Shown one piece after another: positions 47,674-56,046 of a DNA stretch of 64,000 nt. The translations under genes were made by a program, and so were the position numbers. This DNA is from Archangium violaceum (GTDB lineage Bacteria; Myxococcota; Myxococcia; Myxococcales; Myxococcaceae): the NCBI RefSeq assembly GCF_016859125.1, contig NZ_CP069338.1, positions 7,193,501 to 7,257,500 on the forward strand, given 5' to 3'. The stretch's first letter is position 1. Every line of letters starts with the position of its first letter. The notes below the pieces were generated by a model that searched no databases, was not told where the DNA came from, and saw only the letters and a list, made by a program, of their open reading frames with translations.

Positions 47674-48183
47674 TCAGTTCTCCGTCGGGGTGGAGGCGGC
47701 GCAGAAGTAGGGAGAGGAGTTCTCCCCGAACGTCGCGCGGTACTCCTCCGGGCTGTTCGCGCGCATGTAGTCCAGGGCCTGCTGATCCAGCAGGAGGGGG
47801 CGGCAGCTCATGCTCGCCTTGACCTCCGCGGACGCTTCCGGGTGGTTGACGGCGCAGGGGCTCTGGATCTGGGGCGCGCCATCGTCGGACGGCACGCACG
47901 CCTTGCTGCAGTAGCCCAGGACGCGCAGGCCATCGCCCTCGCCGCTGGTCTGGATGGGCGAGTTCGCATCCCGCACGCAGACGAGCTCCTCGCAATCCAA
48001 CGCGCCGAAGGAGATGAAGTCCTTATCCCCCTCCCCGATGTCCTCCAGGGTGACGGGATCGGACTTCTCGCCCTCCTTGGTCGACTTCTTCACCAGCACG
48101 CAGGGCTTGCCAATATCGGAAGGAACCTCGCACCCGCCGCACAGCAGGGCGGCACCCACCAGTAGAGCCAGACGCGCAGACAT
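47674..48183 (-). CDS. cglC: Gliding motility lipoprotein CglC (GltK)
   Basis: 169 residues. Lipobox LLCGGC at about 14-18. The mature region has many Cys residues (GALDCEELVC, GYCSKAC, SPCAVN, SMSCRPL, YFCAA), giving several disulfides typical of small outer-membrane lipoproteins. The position, divergent from two paired beta-barrel genes and the TPR gene below, is the same as the Myxococcus G1 gliding cluster (gltK/cglC, gltB, gltA, gltC). ATG 48183 follows GAGGTG. In the gliding machine the lipoprotein joins the outer-membrane part. Confidence 0.75.
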   Translation of the reverse strand: MSARLALLVGAALLCGGCEVPSDIGKPCVLVKKSTKEGEKSDPVTLEDIGEGDKDFISFGALDCEELVCVRDANSPIQTSGEGDGLRVLGYCSKACVPSDDGAPQIQSPCAVNHPEASAEVKASMSCRPLLLDQQALDYMRANSPEEYRATFGENSSPYFCAASTPTEN

Positions 48184-48485
48184 CGACGTGCACCTCATGA
48201 GTCGCATGTGAGAGGCCACGGTAACACAGTGGCTTCGCATGCCAACCGGTACCGTGGTCGCACGGATGCTCACTCCACGAGAACCGTGACCGCTCACTCT
48301 GCAAGAATACCGAGTGGATACACGAAGGAGGGTTTCAGGCACACCTCGGCGGATACACAGAGAGCAGGCGAGCTTTGATCGGTTGATGGTTTGCGAGCGT
48401 GGCGGATAGGATGCTCGAAGTGCATCAGCCTCCGGTTCTTTCGGAATCGGCTGGCGGACGCCCCCATGACACGGAGCTCCCGGAA
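48184..48485. other. Divergent intergenic region of the gliding cluster (302 bases)
   Basis: No gene is visible. It should hold the promoters of cglC (left) and gltBAC (right). A direct repeat GGATACAC occurs at 48316-48323 and 48351-48358 (35 bases apart), and AT-rich stretches occur near 48301-48312. No clear -35/-10 or sigma54 element can be assigned with confidence. Confidence 0.5.
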
Positions 48486-49310
48486 GTGAATCGCCTCCAG
48501 GCCATCGTGCTCGCGTTGTGCATCGCGCCAGCATCGGCACTTGCCCAGAACCAGGAAGACGCGGGGCTCGGACTCGATCTGAGCGGTAATGAAAAGCCCC
48601 AGGAAGAGACCGAGAACCTCGCGGAGCCGCCCGCGGAGGAGCCACCACCGCTGACGTCCACGGCGGAGGCTCCCCCAGCCGAGCCGCTGACGCCGGCCGA
48701 GCGTGACGTGACGCTCGACGACCGCGTCAAGAGCGTGCAGCGCAAGGTGTACCTGAAGAAGGGACGCTTCGAGCTGACGCCGCTCATCACCCTCTCGGTG
48801 AACGACCCCTACTACACGAAGGTGGGCGCCGCGGTGCGTGGGGCGTACTACCTGGCGGACACGCTTTCGATTGCCGCGCGTGTGTCCGCGATGCAGGTGC
48901 TGCCCGAGGATGACGTGCGCATCGCCAAGCGCACCTTCCAGAGCCGCATCTTCTACTCGGTGCCGCAGTGGTCGGCCATGGGTGACGTGGAGTGGAGCCC
49001 GATCTACGGCAAGGTGGCCTTCCTCAACGACATCCTCCACTTCGATGCCTACCTGCTGGCCGGCATGGGCGTGGTCAACACGGAAATGTCCCGGGTGGAG
49101 GACCGTGGCCCCAGCCTCGCCGCCGACCTGGGCATCGGCATGCGCTTCGTGGCCCGCGACTACCTCGCGGTCAACGTGGCGCTCATCAACACGTCCTACG
49201 TGGACCAGCCCCTCAATACCAGCAAGGGCGCTACCCAGAACCTCATGACCCTCAATGCCGGAATCTCCTTCTTCTTCCCGATGAAGTCGACCGGTCGGGA
49301 GGCCGAATGA
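48486..49310 (+). CDS. gltB: Outer-membrane beta-barrel gliding protein, GltB-like
   Basis: 274 residues. GTG 48486 is preferred since it starts a clean signal peptide (VNRLQAIVLALCIAPASALA); ATG frames further upstream (from 48399) bury it. A Pro/Glu-rich linker (residues 30-75) is followed by an aromatic-rich beta-strand region (KGRFELTPLITLSVNDPYYTK, IYGKVAFLNDILHFDAYLLAG) ending in LNAGISFFFP, a typical barrel end. It shares sequence with the next gene, so the two are paralogues. GltB forms outer-membrane barrel parts of the gliding machine. The name rests on gene order. Confidence 0.75.
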   Translation: MNRLQAIVLALCIAPASALAQNQEDAGLGLDLSGNEKPQEETENLAEPPAEEPPPLTSTAEAPPAEPLTPAERDVTLDDRVKSVQRKVYLKKGRFELTPLITLSVNDPYYTKVGAAVRGAYYLADTLSIAARVSAMQVLPEDDVRIAKRTFQSRIFYSVPQWSAMGDVEWSPIYGKVAFLNDILHFDAYLLAGMGVVNTEMSRVEDRGPSLAADLGIGMRFVARDYLAVNVALINTSYVDQPLNTSKGATQNLMTLNAGISFFFPMKSTGREAE

Positions 49311-50116
49311 AGACCGCCACCCGTTTGCTTCTCGCGCTCTGTCTGGCGCCCATGTCCGCCCTGGCTCAGGACGCGGCACCCGCCACGCCCGCGCCCGCCG
49401 CTCCCGCGAAGCCGTCCGCCCCCGCCGCCTCCTCCGGCTCCTCCGAGCAGGAGGCCGGTGACGTGTCGGAGGTGGACAAGGACCGGCTCGGGCCTCTGCG
49501 CGAGCGCGTCCGTCCCGTCTCCGGCCACCTCTTCCTCAAGAAGGGCCGCTTCGAGCTCAGCCCCTCGGCCACGCTCTCCGTCAAGGATGCCTTCTTCACC
49601 AAGTACATCCTGGGCGGCGCGCTCACCTACCACGCCACGGAGACGTTGGGCGTGAGCCTGCGCGCGGGCTACTCCATCCCCACCGTCGCTGGTGCCGCGC
49701 AGATCTGCTCCTTCGGCGGTGATGGCACCCGCGGTTGCCGCGTGCCCACCTTCGATGAGCTGGATGGGGATGCGCCCGGGCAGATCACCCTGCTCGGCGG
49801 GCTCGACCTGCAGTGGGCTCCCATCTACGGCAAGCTGTCGCTGCTGTCCGAGCAGTTCGTGCACTTCGACCTGTACGGCATCGGTGGCGCCACCGCGGTG
49901 CAGTACCGCGGTCCCGGTGCGACGGAGCTCACCGTCGGTGGCAACGTCGGTGTCGGCATGCGCTTCTTCCTCAACCGCTGGATGACGCTGCGCACCGAGT
50001 TCCGCGACCTCATCTACGTCGAGAAGGCCGTCAATCCCTCCACCACGTTGCGCAACCAGCTGCTGTTCGAGCTGGGTGTGTCGTTCTTCTTCCCCTCCGC
50101 CAACCCCGAGTCATGA
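49307..50116 (+). CDS. gltA: Outer-membrane beta-barrel gliding protein, GltA-like
   Basis: 269 residues. Signal peptide MKTATRLLLALCLAPMSALA, then an Ala/Pro-rich linker. The barrel shares KKGRFELSPSATLSVKDAFFTK, WAPIYGKLSLLSEQFVHFDLYG and LGVSFFFP with gltB. One disulfide is likely (ICSFGGDGTRGC). Its ATG overlaps the gltB stop (ATGA), and its stop overlaps gltC (ATGA), so these three are translated as a unit. Confidence 0.75.
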   Translation: MKTATRLLLALCLAPMSALAQDAAPATPAPAAPAKPSAPAASSGSSEQEAGDVSEVDKDRLGPLRERVRPVSGHLFLKKGRFELSPSATLSVKDAFFTKYILGGALTYHATETLGVSLRAGYSIPTVAGAAQICSFGGDGTRGCRVPTFDELDGDAPGQITLLGGLDLQWAPIYGKLSLLSEQFVHFDLYGIGGATAVQYRGPGATELTVGGNVGVGMRFFLNRWMTLRTEFRDLIYVEKAVNPSTTLRNQLLFELGVSFFFPSANPES

Positions 50117-52125
50117 AACGTCTGCTCCGGCCCCTCTGTCTCGCCACCCTCGGGCTCTCGTTGGCGTGGGCGACGCCCTCGCCCGCTCAGAGCTTCGAGG
50201 GTCTGGATATCTCCCAGCCCAAGAAGAAGAAGAAGAAGCCCACGCGCAAGTCGTCGCGCGGCAAGAAGCCCACGGCCGCCCAGTCCTCCGAGGACGAGTC
50301 CGACTCGGACTCCTCGGAATCCAGCGCCGCGGGTGACGCGTCCTCCGTCGCCGCTCCCGCCGACTCGGGCGCGGCGGCTGGCACTGCGTCCACGCCTGTG
50401 CCCGCTGCCGCGGAGGCTCCGGCCTCGTCCCCTCCGTCCATGGGGTTGGATCTGACGGCGGACGTTCCGCCCCCGGCCGCGCCCACCATGTCCTTCGACG
50501 CGGTGGACGTGTCCGGCAAGAGCGGTGATCGCCAGCGCCTGGACGTCGCCATCTCCCTCTTCAAGAACGAGGAGTACGAGAAGGCGGCGATGAGCTCCTT
50601 CGAGATGCTCCAGGACTCCAAGCTCGCCGGCCTCCACCTGGAGGCGCGCTACGTGCTGGCCAAGGCCCTCTACCGCATGGGGCTCTACCACTCGTCGCTG
50701 GGTGAGTTCTCGAAGATCCTCGCCGTGGGTCCGGAGACGAAGTTCTTCCGCACCAGCCTGGAGTGGCTCTTCTTCATCAGCCGCAAGACGAAGAACGAGA
50801 CCGTCATCCTGGATGAGATCGCCCGCTACGCGAACCAGGAGTTCCCCGAGCGCTTCCGCAGCGAGTTCCATTACCTGCTGGCCCGCTACCACTTCGTGCG
50901 TGGCAAGGCGTTGGATCAGGTGGGCCGCTCGGAGGACGCGGACAAGAGCTTCAACGAGGTGAAGCGGCTGGCGCTGCTCATCCCGAAGACGGACGTGTTC
51001 TACCCCCGGGCCAAGTACCTCGAGGGTCTGTCCTTCTTCCGCTTCGGCAACCGGGCGAAGAGCGCCGCCGAGAAGCGCACGGACATCAACACCGTGGGCG
51101 CCATCGAGGCCATGAAGGAGATCATCCGCGTCACCCGCTCCAACGCGGGCCTGGACACCGAGCAGATCTCCGCGAACCAGAAGCTGCGCGAGCTGGCCTT
51201 CATGCAGCTGGCGCGCACCCACTACGGCATGCAGCAGAACCGCTACGCGCTCTTCTATTTCAACAAGGTGGAGCGCGGCACGTCTCAGTGGCTGGAGTCC
51301 ATGTTCGAGGCCAGCTGGGCCAACTACCGCGTGGGCCAGTACGAGCAGGCGCTCGGCAACCTCATCACCCTGTCCTCGCCCTTCTTCCGGGAGGAGTACT
51401 TCCCCGAGGCGATGATCCTCAAGGCCGTCATCTATTACGAGAACTGCCGCTACCGCGAGTCCAGCCTCATCCTCCAGGACTTCGAGCGCACCTACCTGCC
51501 CGTTCATGATCAGCTCGAGCTGATTACGAGGAAGCAGATGGAGGCCAGCGAGTACTACGGCGTGCTCTCCGACGTGCAGAAGAAGAACAAGGAGGGCCTG
51601 GAGAAGAGCGAGACGGACGTCATCCTCGAGCGCATCCTCCGGCTGGCCCTCACGGACCAGGATCTGAAGAAGACGAACGAGTCCATCCTCGAGCTGGAGG
51701 GCGAGATGGACGCCTTCGGCGAGAAGGGTGACACCTTCCGTTACTCCGAGCTGTCCAAGCAGCTGCTCGAGGGCCTCAAGGTGCAGCGCACCAGCCTCAT
51801 CGAGAAGGCCGGCATCATGGCCAAGGGCAAGCTGGAGACGGAACTGGTGGGCCTCAAGCAGCTCCTGGCGAACGGCCTGCGCATCAAGTTCGAGACCGTC
51901 TCCAAGGAGAAGGAGTTCCTCGAGGAGCAGCTCAAGGCCGGCGGCCAGGTCTCCATCGTGAAGAAGTACCGGTACTCGGTCGCCGTGGCGGACGACCAGC
52001 TCTACTGGCCGTACGAGGGCGAGTACTGGCGCGATGAGCTGGGCACCTACCAGTACACGCTCACCAAGGGCTGCATTCAGCGCGACACGGCCAACCGGAC
52101 CATCCAGGCCAGCGAGTCCAACTGA
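50113..52125 (+). CDS. gltC: Gliding motility TPR protein GltC (AglT)
   Basis: 670 residues. Signal peptide MKRLLRPLCLATLGLSLAWA; a Lys/Ser-rich linker (SQPKKKKKKPTRKSSRGKK) and an Ala/Ser/Pro-rich low-complexity part follow up to about 120. The rest is a helical TPR superhelix (SLFKNEEYEKAAMSSFEML, VRGKALDQVGRSEDADKSF, FYFNKVERGTSQWLESMFEA) and a C-terminal helical domain. GltC is a periplasmic component of the gliding complex that bridges inner and outer parts. Gene order, length and TPR content all agree with AglT. A strong terminator follows. Confidence 0.82.
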   Translation: MKRLLRPLCLATLGLSLAWATPSPAQSFEGLDISQPKKKKKKPTRKSSRGKKPTAAQSSEDESDSDSSESSAAGDASSVAAPADSGAAAGTASTPVPAAAEAPASSPPSMGLDLTADVPPPAAPTMSFDAVDVSGKSGDRQRLDVAISLFKNEEYEKAAMSSFEMLQDSKLAGLHLEARYVLAKALYRMGLYHSSLGEFSKILAVGPETKFFRTSLEWLFFISRKTKNETVILDEIARYANQEFPERFRSEFHYLLARYHFVRGKALDQVGRSEDADKSFNEVKRLALLIPKTDVFYPRAKYLEGLSFFRFGNRAKSAAEKRTDINTVGAIEAMKEIIRVTRSNAGLDTEQISANQKLRELAFMQLARTHYGMQQNRYALFYFNKVERGTSQWLESMFEASWANYRVGQYEQALGNLITLSSPFFREEYFPEAMILKAVIYYENCRYRESSLILQDFERTYLPVHDQLELITRKQMEASEYYGVLSDVQKKNKEGLEKSETDVILERILRLALTDQDLKKTNESILELEGEMDAFGEKGDTFRYSELSKQLLEGLKVQRTSLIEKAGIMAKGKLETELVGLKQLLANGLRIKFETVSKEKEFLEEQLKAGGQVSIVKKYRYSVAVADDQLYWPYEGEYWRDELGTYQYTLTKGCIQRDTANRTIQASESN

Positions 52126-52182
52126 GCCCGGGCCCCAGGTGGCTCCCTCCTCGTGGGGGGAGCCTCCCGGCACGCCCTTGTC

Positions 52183-52222
52183 GGGGGCTGGATCCCAGAG
52201 GATCCGGCCCCCTCTCGTTTTT
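52183..52222 (+). terminator. Intrinsic terminator after gltC
   Basis: A 13-base stem GGGGGCTGGATCC / GGATCCGGCCCCC (one G-T pair), loop CAGA, then CTCTCG and TTTTT. It is the best textbook terminator in the window. A second hairpin (GGCTCCC/GGGAGCC, 52141-52164) lies just before it. Confidence 0.85.
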
Positions 52223-52247
52223 CCCAACCGTGTAGGATGCTGCCTTC

Positions 52248-53276
52248 ATGGCCACCAAGCTCGTCACCATTGCGTTCGACGTGATGGGGAGCGATCACGG
52301 CCCCGCGGAAGTCGTCAGGGGGGCCGCGCAGCTCTCGTTGGAGTCTCCTCACATCCACGTGTTGCTGGTGGGGGATAGAGCCCTCATCGACGACGCGCTC
52401 GCCGAGACGCGGCACAACGGCGAGCGCATCTCGGTGCAGCATGCCTCCGAGTTCGTCGCCATGGACGAGAAGCCGGCCGAGGCGTTGGCGCGCAAGCACG
52501 ACGCGTCCGTGTCGGTGGCGGCGCGGCTCGTGGCCGAGGGCGAGGCGGATGCGCTCGTGTCCGCCGGTAACACGGGCGCGGGCGTGCTGTCCTGCGCCCG
52601 GCACTTCCAGCTGCTGCCGGGCGTGCGGCGCGCGGCGCTCGCGGCGGTGTACCCCACGCGGGCCCGTCACGGCGACAAGGCGGACCCGTTCTCGCTCATC
52701 CTCGACGTGGGCGCCACGGTGGAGGCCACCGCGGAGGACCTGGTGACGTTCGCGGTGATGGGGGCGGCCTACGCGCGCATCATCTCGCGCAACGAGAACC
52801 CCAAGGTGGCGCTGCTGTCCAACGGCACCGAGTCCACCAAGGGCCCGCGTCACGTGGTGGAGGCGCACTCGAGGCTCGCGGCGCTCTCCGGGCTGCAGTT
52901 CATCGGGAACGTGGAGGGCGTGGACATCCCCAAGGGCACGGCGGACGTGGTGGTGACGGACGGCTTCGTCGGTAACGTCTGTCTGAAGATGCTGGAAGGC
53001 GTGCACGAGACGGTGGTGGAGCTGGCCCAGTACGCGTACAAGGAGAGCCTGCGCTGGCGGGCCGGACTGGCCATGCTGTCCGGTGGCATCCAGCGCATCA
53101 AGGACATCACCGATTGGGAGCAGTACGGGGGTGCACCGGTGCTCGGGTTCGATCGGATCTTCATCAAGGCCCATGGCCGTTCGAAGGCACAAGCCATCGC
53201 CAACGCCGGCAAGGTGGCCGCCAAGGCGGTGGCCCATGAGCTCGGCACGGCCATCCAGCAGGGTCTGGCGCGGTGA
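52248..53276 (+). CDS. plsX: Phosphate acyltransferase PlsX
   Basis: 342 residues. PlsX turns acyl-ACP and phosphate into acyl-phosphate at the start of phospholipid synthesis. FDVMGSDHGPAEVVRG is the family opening; SAGNTGAGVLSCA, DVGAT and ADVVVTDGFVGNV are further conserved segments. The gene starts 26 bases after the T-run of the terminator. fabH, a common neighbour, is absent; a DUF2183 gene overlaps its stop as GTGA. Confidence 0.95.
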   Translation: MATKLVTIAFDVMGSDHGPAEVVRGAAQLSLESPHIHVLLVGDRALIDDALAETRHNGERISVQHASEFVAMDEKPAEALARKHDASVSVAARLVAEGEADALVSAGNTGAGVLSCARHFQLLPGVRRAALAAVYPTRARHGDKADPFSLILDVGATVEATAEDLVTFAVMGAAYARIISRNENPKVALLSNGTESTKGPRHVVEAHSRLAALSGLQFIGNVEGVDIPKGTADVVVTDGFVGNVCLKMLEGVHETVVELAQYAYKESLRWRAGLAMLSGGIQRIKDITDWEQYGGAPVLGFDRIFIKAHGRSKAQAIANAGKVAAKAVAHELGTAIQQGLAR

Positions 53277-54310
53277 GCCTTCCGGATCGCATCGACCCCA
53301 GGCCCCCGCGCCGCATCTACCGCTGGGACCTGGACAAGACGTACCTGCAGACGGAGTTCGACTCGCTGCGGGATCTGCTGCGCACGGCCTTCCAGAAGGC
53401 CCACGAGAAGCAGGCCGTGCCGGGGGCATCCGCGCTCATCCGCGAGTTGGCGGAGAACGGGGACTCGCGCCTGTGCATCGTCTCCGGAAGCCCCAAGCAG
53501 ATGCGCTCGGTGCTGGAGGAGAAGCTCAAGCTGGACGGCGTGGTGTGGGACGAGTTCGTCCTCAAGGACAACGTGGGCAACCTGATGCGCGGGCGCTTCC
53601 GCGCCCTGCGCGGGCAGGTCGGCTACAAGCTGCCCGCCATCCTGGAGAGCCGCGCCAACGCGCCCGTGGAGGCCGAGGAGGTTCTCTTCGGGGATGACGC
53701 CGAGGCGGACGCCTTCATCTACTCGCTCTTCGCGGACATGGTCGCCGGGCGCGTGGACGAGCGGGTGCTCACGCAGATCCTCGAGGCGGCGGCGGTGTAC
53801 CCGGACGAGGCCGAGCGGGTGCTCGCCGCGTGGAAGAAGATTCCCGTGTCGGATCCGGTGCGGCGCATCTTCATCCACCTGGATCGGCTGACGCCGCCGG
53901 CGCACTTCGCCAACTACGGCCCGCGCGTGGTGCCCATCTTCAACTACTTCCAGGCCGCGCTGGTGCTGCTCGCAGATGGCCACCTGACGGCCCCGCAGGT
54001 CATCAAGATCGCGGTGGAGATGGTGCAGACGGCGGGACACAACATCATCACGCTGTCCAACTCGTTCCAGGACCTGCTGCGCCGGGGCCTGCCGCTGCAG
54101 CAGGCGGCGGCGGCGCTGGTGCAGGCGCTGGAGGGGCCCAACGCGCTCATGCAGGCGCTGCGGCCGATGCCGGACATCATCTCGGCGTTCACCAAGCGGC
54201 TCGCCGCGCTGGGGACTCCGCCGCCTCCGCCGCCGGTGCAGGCGGTGGACTACCTGGAGCTCATCCACCACGCGCTTCCGCGGACGCACAAGGCGCGGAA
54301 GACGCAGTAG
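53273..54310 (+). CDS. DUF2183 (App1-like) phosphatase
   Basis: 345 residues. The HAD-like DxDxT motif is DLDKTYL near the N-terminus; SGSPKQM and FGDDAEADAF follow as motifs II-IV. Yeast App1 with this domain removes phosphate from phosphatidic acid, so a lipid phosphatase role is plausible and fits its coupling to plsX (GTG start overlapping the plsX stop). The C-terminal 130 residues are helical, with a Pro run (TPPPPPPVQ). Substrate is inferred. Confidence 0.8.
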   Translation: MSLPDRIDPRPPRRIYRWDLDKTYLQTEFDSLRDLLRTAFQKAHEKQAVPGASALIRELAENGDSRLCIVSGSPKQMRSVLEEKLKLDGVVWDEFVLKDNVGNLMRGRFRALRGQVGYKLPAILESRANAPVEAEEVLFGDDAEADAFIYSLFADMVAGRVDERVLTQILEAAAVYPDEAERVLAAWKKIPVSDPVRRIFIHLDRLTPPAHFANYGPRVVPIFNYFQAALVLLADGHLTAPQVIKIAVEMVQTAGHNIITLSNSFQDLLRRGLPLQQAAAALVQALEGPNALMQALRPMPDIISAFTKRLAALGTPPPPPPVQAVDYLELIHHALPRTHKARKTQ

Positions 54311-54342
54311 GCCCTGGCGCCTCGTGCGCGGGAGACACGGGA

Positions 54343-55125
54343 ATGAAGGCCATCGTCACGGGTGCGAACGGGACTGTCGGCTCCCGGTTGTGCGAGCACC
54401 TGCGGAGCCTCGGTGTCGAGGTGGTCCGCTGGGAGCGCGACCGGGTCCCGGTGGATGACTATTGGGCGATGGAGGGCTTCGTGCGCTCGGTGGCGCCGGA
54501 CGTGCTCTTCCACCTGGCGACGGCCTCCCGGCCCACGGGCCGGCCCAACGAGTCGTGGCTCGTCAACTACGAGTGGACGAGCGAGCTCGCGTGGATCACC
54601 CGGCAGTTGGGCGTACGCTTCGTGTTCTCCAGCACGGCGATGGTGTTCTCGGACCAGGCGCGCGGGCCCTTCACGGTGGACTCGGTGCCGGAGGCGCCCG
54701 AGGGCTACGGGTACGAGAAGCGGCGCGCCGAGGAGCGGGTCTTCCAGCAGAACCCCGAGGCGCGCGTGGCGCGACTGGGATGGCAGATCGACGACCAGCC
54801 CTCGGGCAACAACATGCTGGCCGCGCTCGAGACGCAGATGCGCGAGCGGGGCCGGGTGGAGGCGAGCACGCGGTGGTTTCCCGCCTGCTCCTTCCTGGAT
54901 GACACCGTGCGGGCGCTGCTGGCTCTCGCGTGGGCGGAGCCGGGGCTCTACCTGCTCGACGCGAACGAGCGGTGGACGTACTACGAGATCGTCCGCGCGC
55001 TGAACGAGCGGCACGGTGGCCGGTGGCAGGTGGAGCCCACCGAGCACTTCGTGTTCGACCAGCGCATGATGGACGACCGGGTGGTGCTGCCCTCGCTCAA
55101 GGCCCGGCTTCCGGGCCTGGGTTGA
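54343..55125 (+). CDS. NAD(P)-dependent sugar-nucleotide reductase (RmlD-like)
   Basis: 260 residues of the extended short-chain dehydrogenase fold. TGANGTVG is the glycine-rich dinucleotide loop; the catalytic Tyr/Lys pair is YGYEK (YxxxK), and the catalytic Ser/Thr lies in VFSSTAMVFSD. The layout and the LYLLDANERWTYYEIV end match dTDP-4-dehydrorhamnose reductase (RmlD) and its relatives, but no other rml gene is present. So the exact substrate is open. Confidence 0.78.
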   Translation: MKAIVTGANGTVGSRLCEHLRSLGVEVVRWERDRVPVDDYWAMEGFVRSVAPDVLFHLATASRPTGRPNESWLVNYEWTSELAWITRQLGVRFVFSSTAMVFSDQARGPFTVDSVPEAPEGYGYEKRRAEERVFQQNPEARVARLGWQIDDQPSGNNMLAALETQMRERGRVEASTRWFPACSFLDDTVRALLALAWAEPGLYLLDANERWTYYEIVRALNERHGGRWQVEPTEHFVFDQRMMDDRVVLPSLKARLPGLG

Positions 55126-55333
55126 TGGACGGCCCTTCGCTCGGGGCCTCTCATCCAGCGAGGAACCGTTGGCCCATGTTCCTCTTGTATGGGTAATAAA
55201 TTCCATCATGACCGTTATTTCGGCTCAGTCCAGGAATCCTTGGCTTGATGAGTGATACCGGTCATGACATCTACTCGTCACGGTGGATGTGTGTCTTGAG
55301 CAGGGAACTGGAGCCCCCCCATCAAGTATGTCT

Positions 55334-55361
55334 TTTCTCGTCGTGACGTGACGACGAGAAA
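55334..55361. promoter_or_regulatory. Perfect inverted repeat ahead of the HAD/isoprenoid operon
   Basis: TTTCTCGTCGT, loop GACGTG, ACGACGAGAAA (11-base arms), 10 bases ahead of ATG 55372. It overlaps the ribosome-binding region (AAAGGGTGGGGAC). It could be a repressor operator or a leader hairpin. Confidence 0.65.
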
Positions 55362-55371
55362 GGGTGGGGAC

Positions 55372-56046
55372 ATGTCAATCCATGCCGTAATTTTCGACCG
55401 CGACGGTGTGCTGACGTATTTTGATTTCGCGCCGGCGTTGGAACTCTTTCGTGACTTGCCTCGGATTCCATTCGAGGCGGTGCGCCAGCACTGGTTCTCG
55501 TGGTGCCGCGTTACCGGAACCCCGCGCACCGTGGAGGCCGAGCGCCAGTTCCTCGCGGGCTTCTGGGATGAGCTCTGTGACGAGTGGTCCCTGGATGCGG
55601 GGGTGCGCGAGCGGTTCCACCGGTTCGATTACACGCGGACGATCCGTGCCTTCTCGGACGCCCGACCCACGCTGCTCGCCGTGCGCGAGCGGGGCCTCCG
55701 GGTCGGGGTCCTCTCCAATTTCCCCATGGCCAGCATCGAGGCATCACTGACGGCCGCGGGGCTGGGCGACCTGGTCGACGTGACGTGTGCGGCGCCCGTC
55801 ATCGGGGCGTCCAAGCCGGAACCCGCGGCCTACCTCCATGCCCTGGCGGCCCTGGGCGTCTCCGCGGACGAGTGCCTGCTGGTCGATGACGAGGAGGCCT
55901 GTGTCGAGGGCGCGCGGGCCGTGGGCATCCGCGCGTTCCTCCTGGATCGCGCGGCATCTGGTCGCGGAGGAGGAGCGGCCACGCTTGGCGGCCTGGAAGC
56001 GCTCTCCCCGATGCTGGACATGCGCCTTCATGAGGGGACGCCATGA
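55372..56046 (+). CDS. HAD-family phosphatase
   Basis: 224 residues. The HAD motif I is FDRDGVLT (nucleophile Asp and acid Asp), with motif II in LSNFP, motif III Lys in GASKPEP and motif IV LLVDDEEACVEGA. The cap is a small helical insert (subfamily IA). HAD enzymes hydrolyse small phosphate esters. ATG 55372 is taken with GGTGGGGAC in front; GTG 55348 is an in-frame alternative inside the inverted repeat. The gene overlaps the isoprenoid gene by ATGA, so the two products likely work together. Confidence 0.88.
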   Translation: MSIHAVIFDRDGVLTYFDFAPALELFRDLPRIPFEAVRQHWFSWCRVTGTPRTVEAERQFLAGFWDELCDEWSLDAGVRERFHRFDYTRTIRAFSDARPTLLAVRERGLRVGVLSNFPMASIEASLTAAGLGDLVDVTCAAPVIGASKPEPAAYLHALAALGVSADECLLVDDEEACVEGARAVGIRAFLLDRAASGRGGGAATLGGLEALSPMLDMRLHEGTP

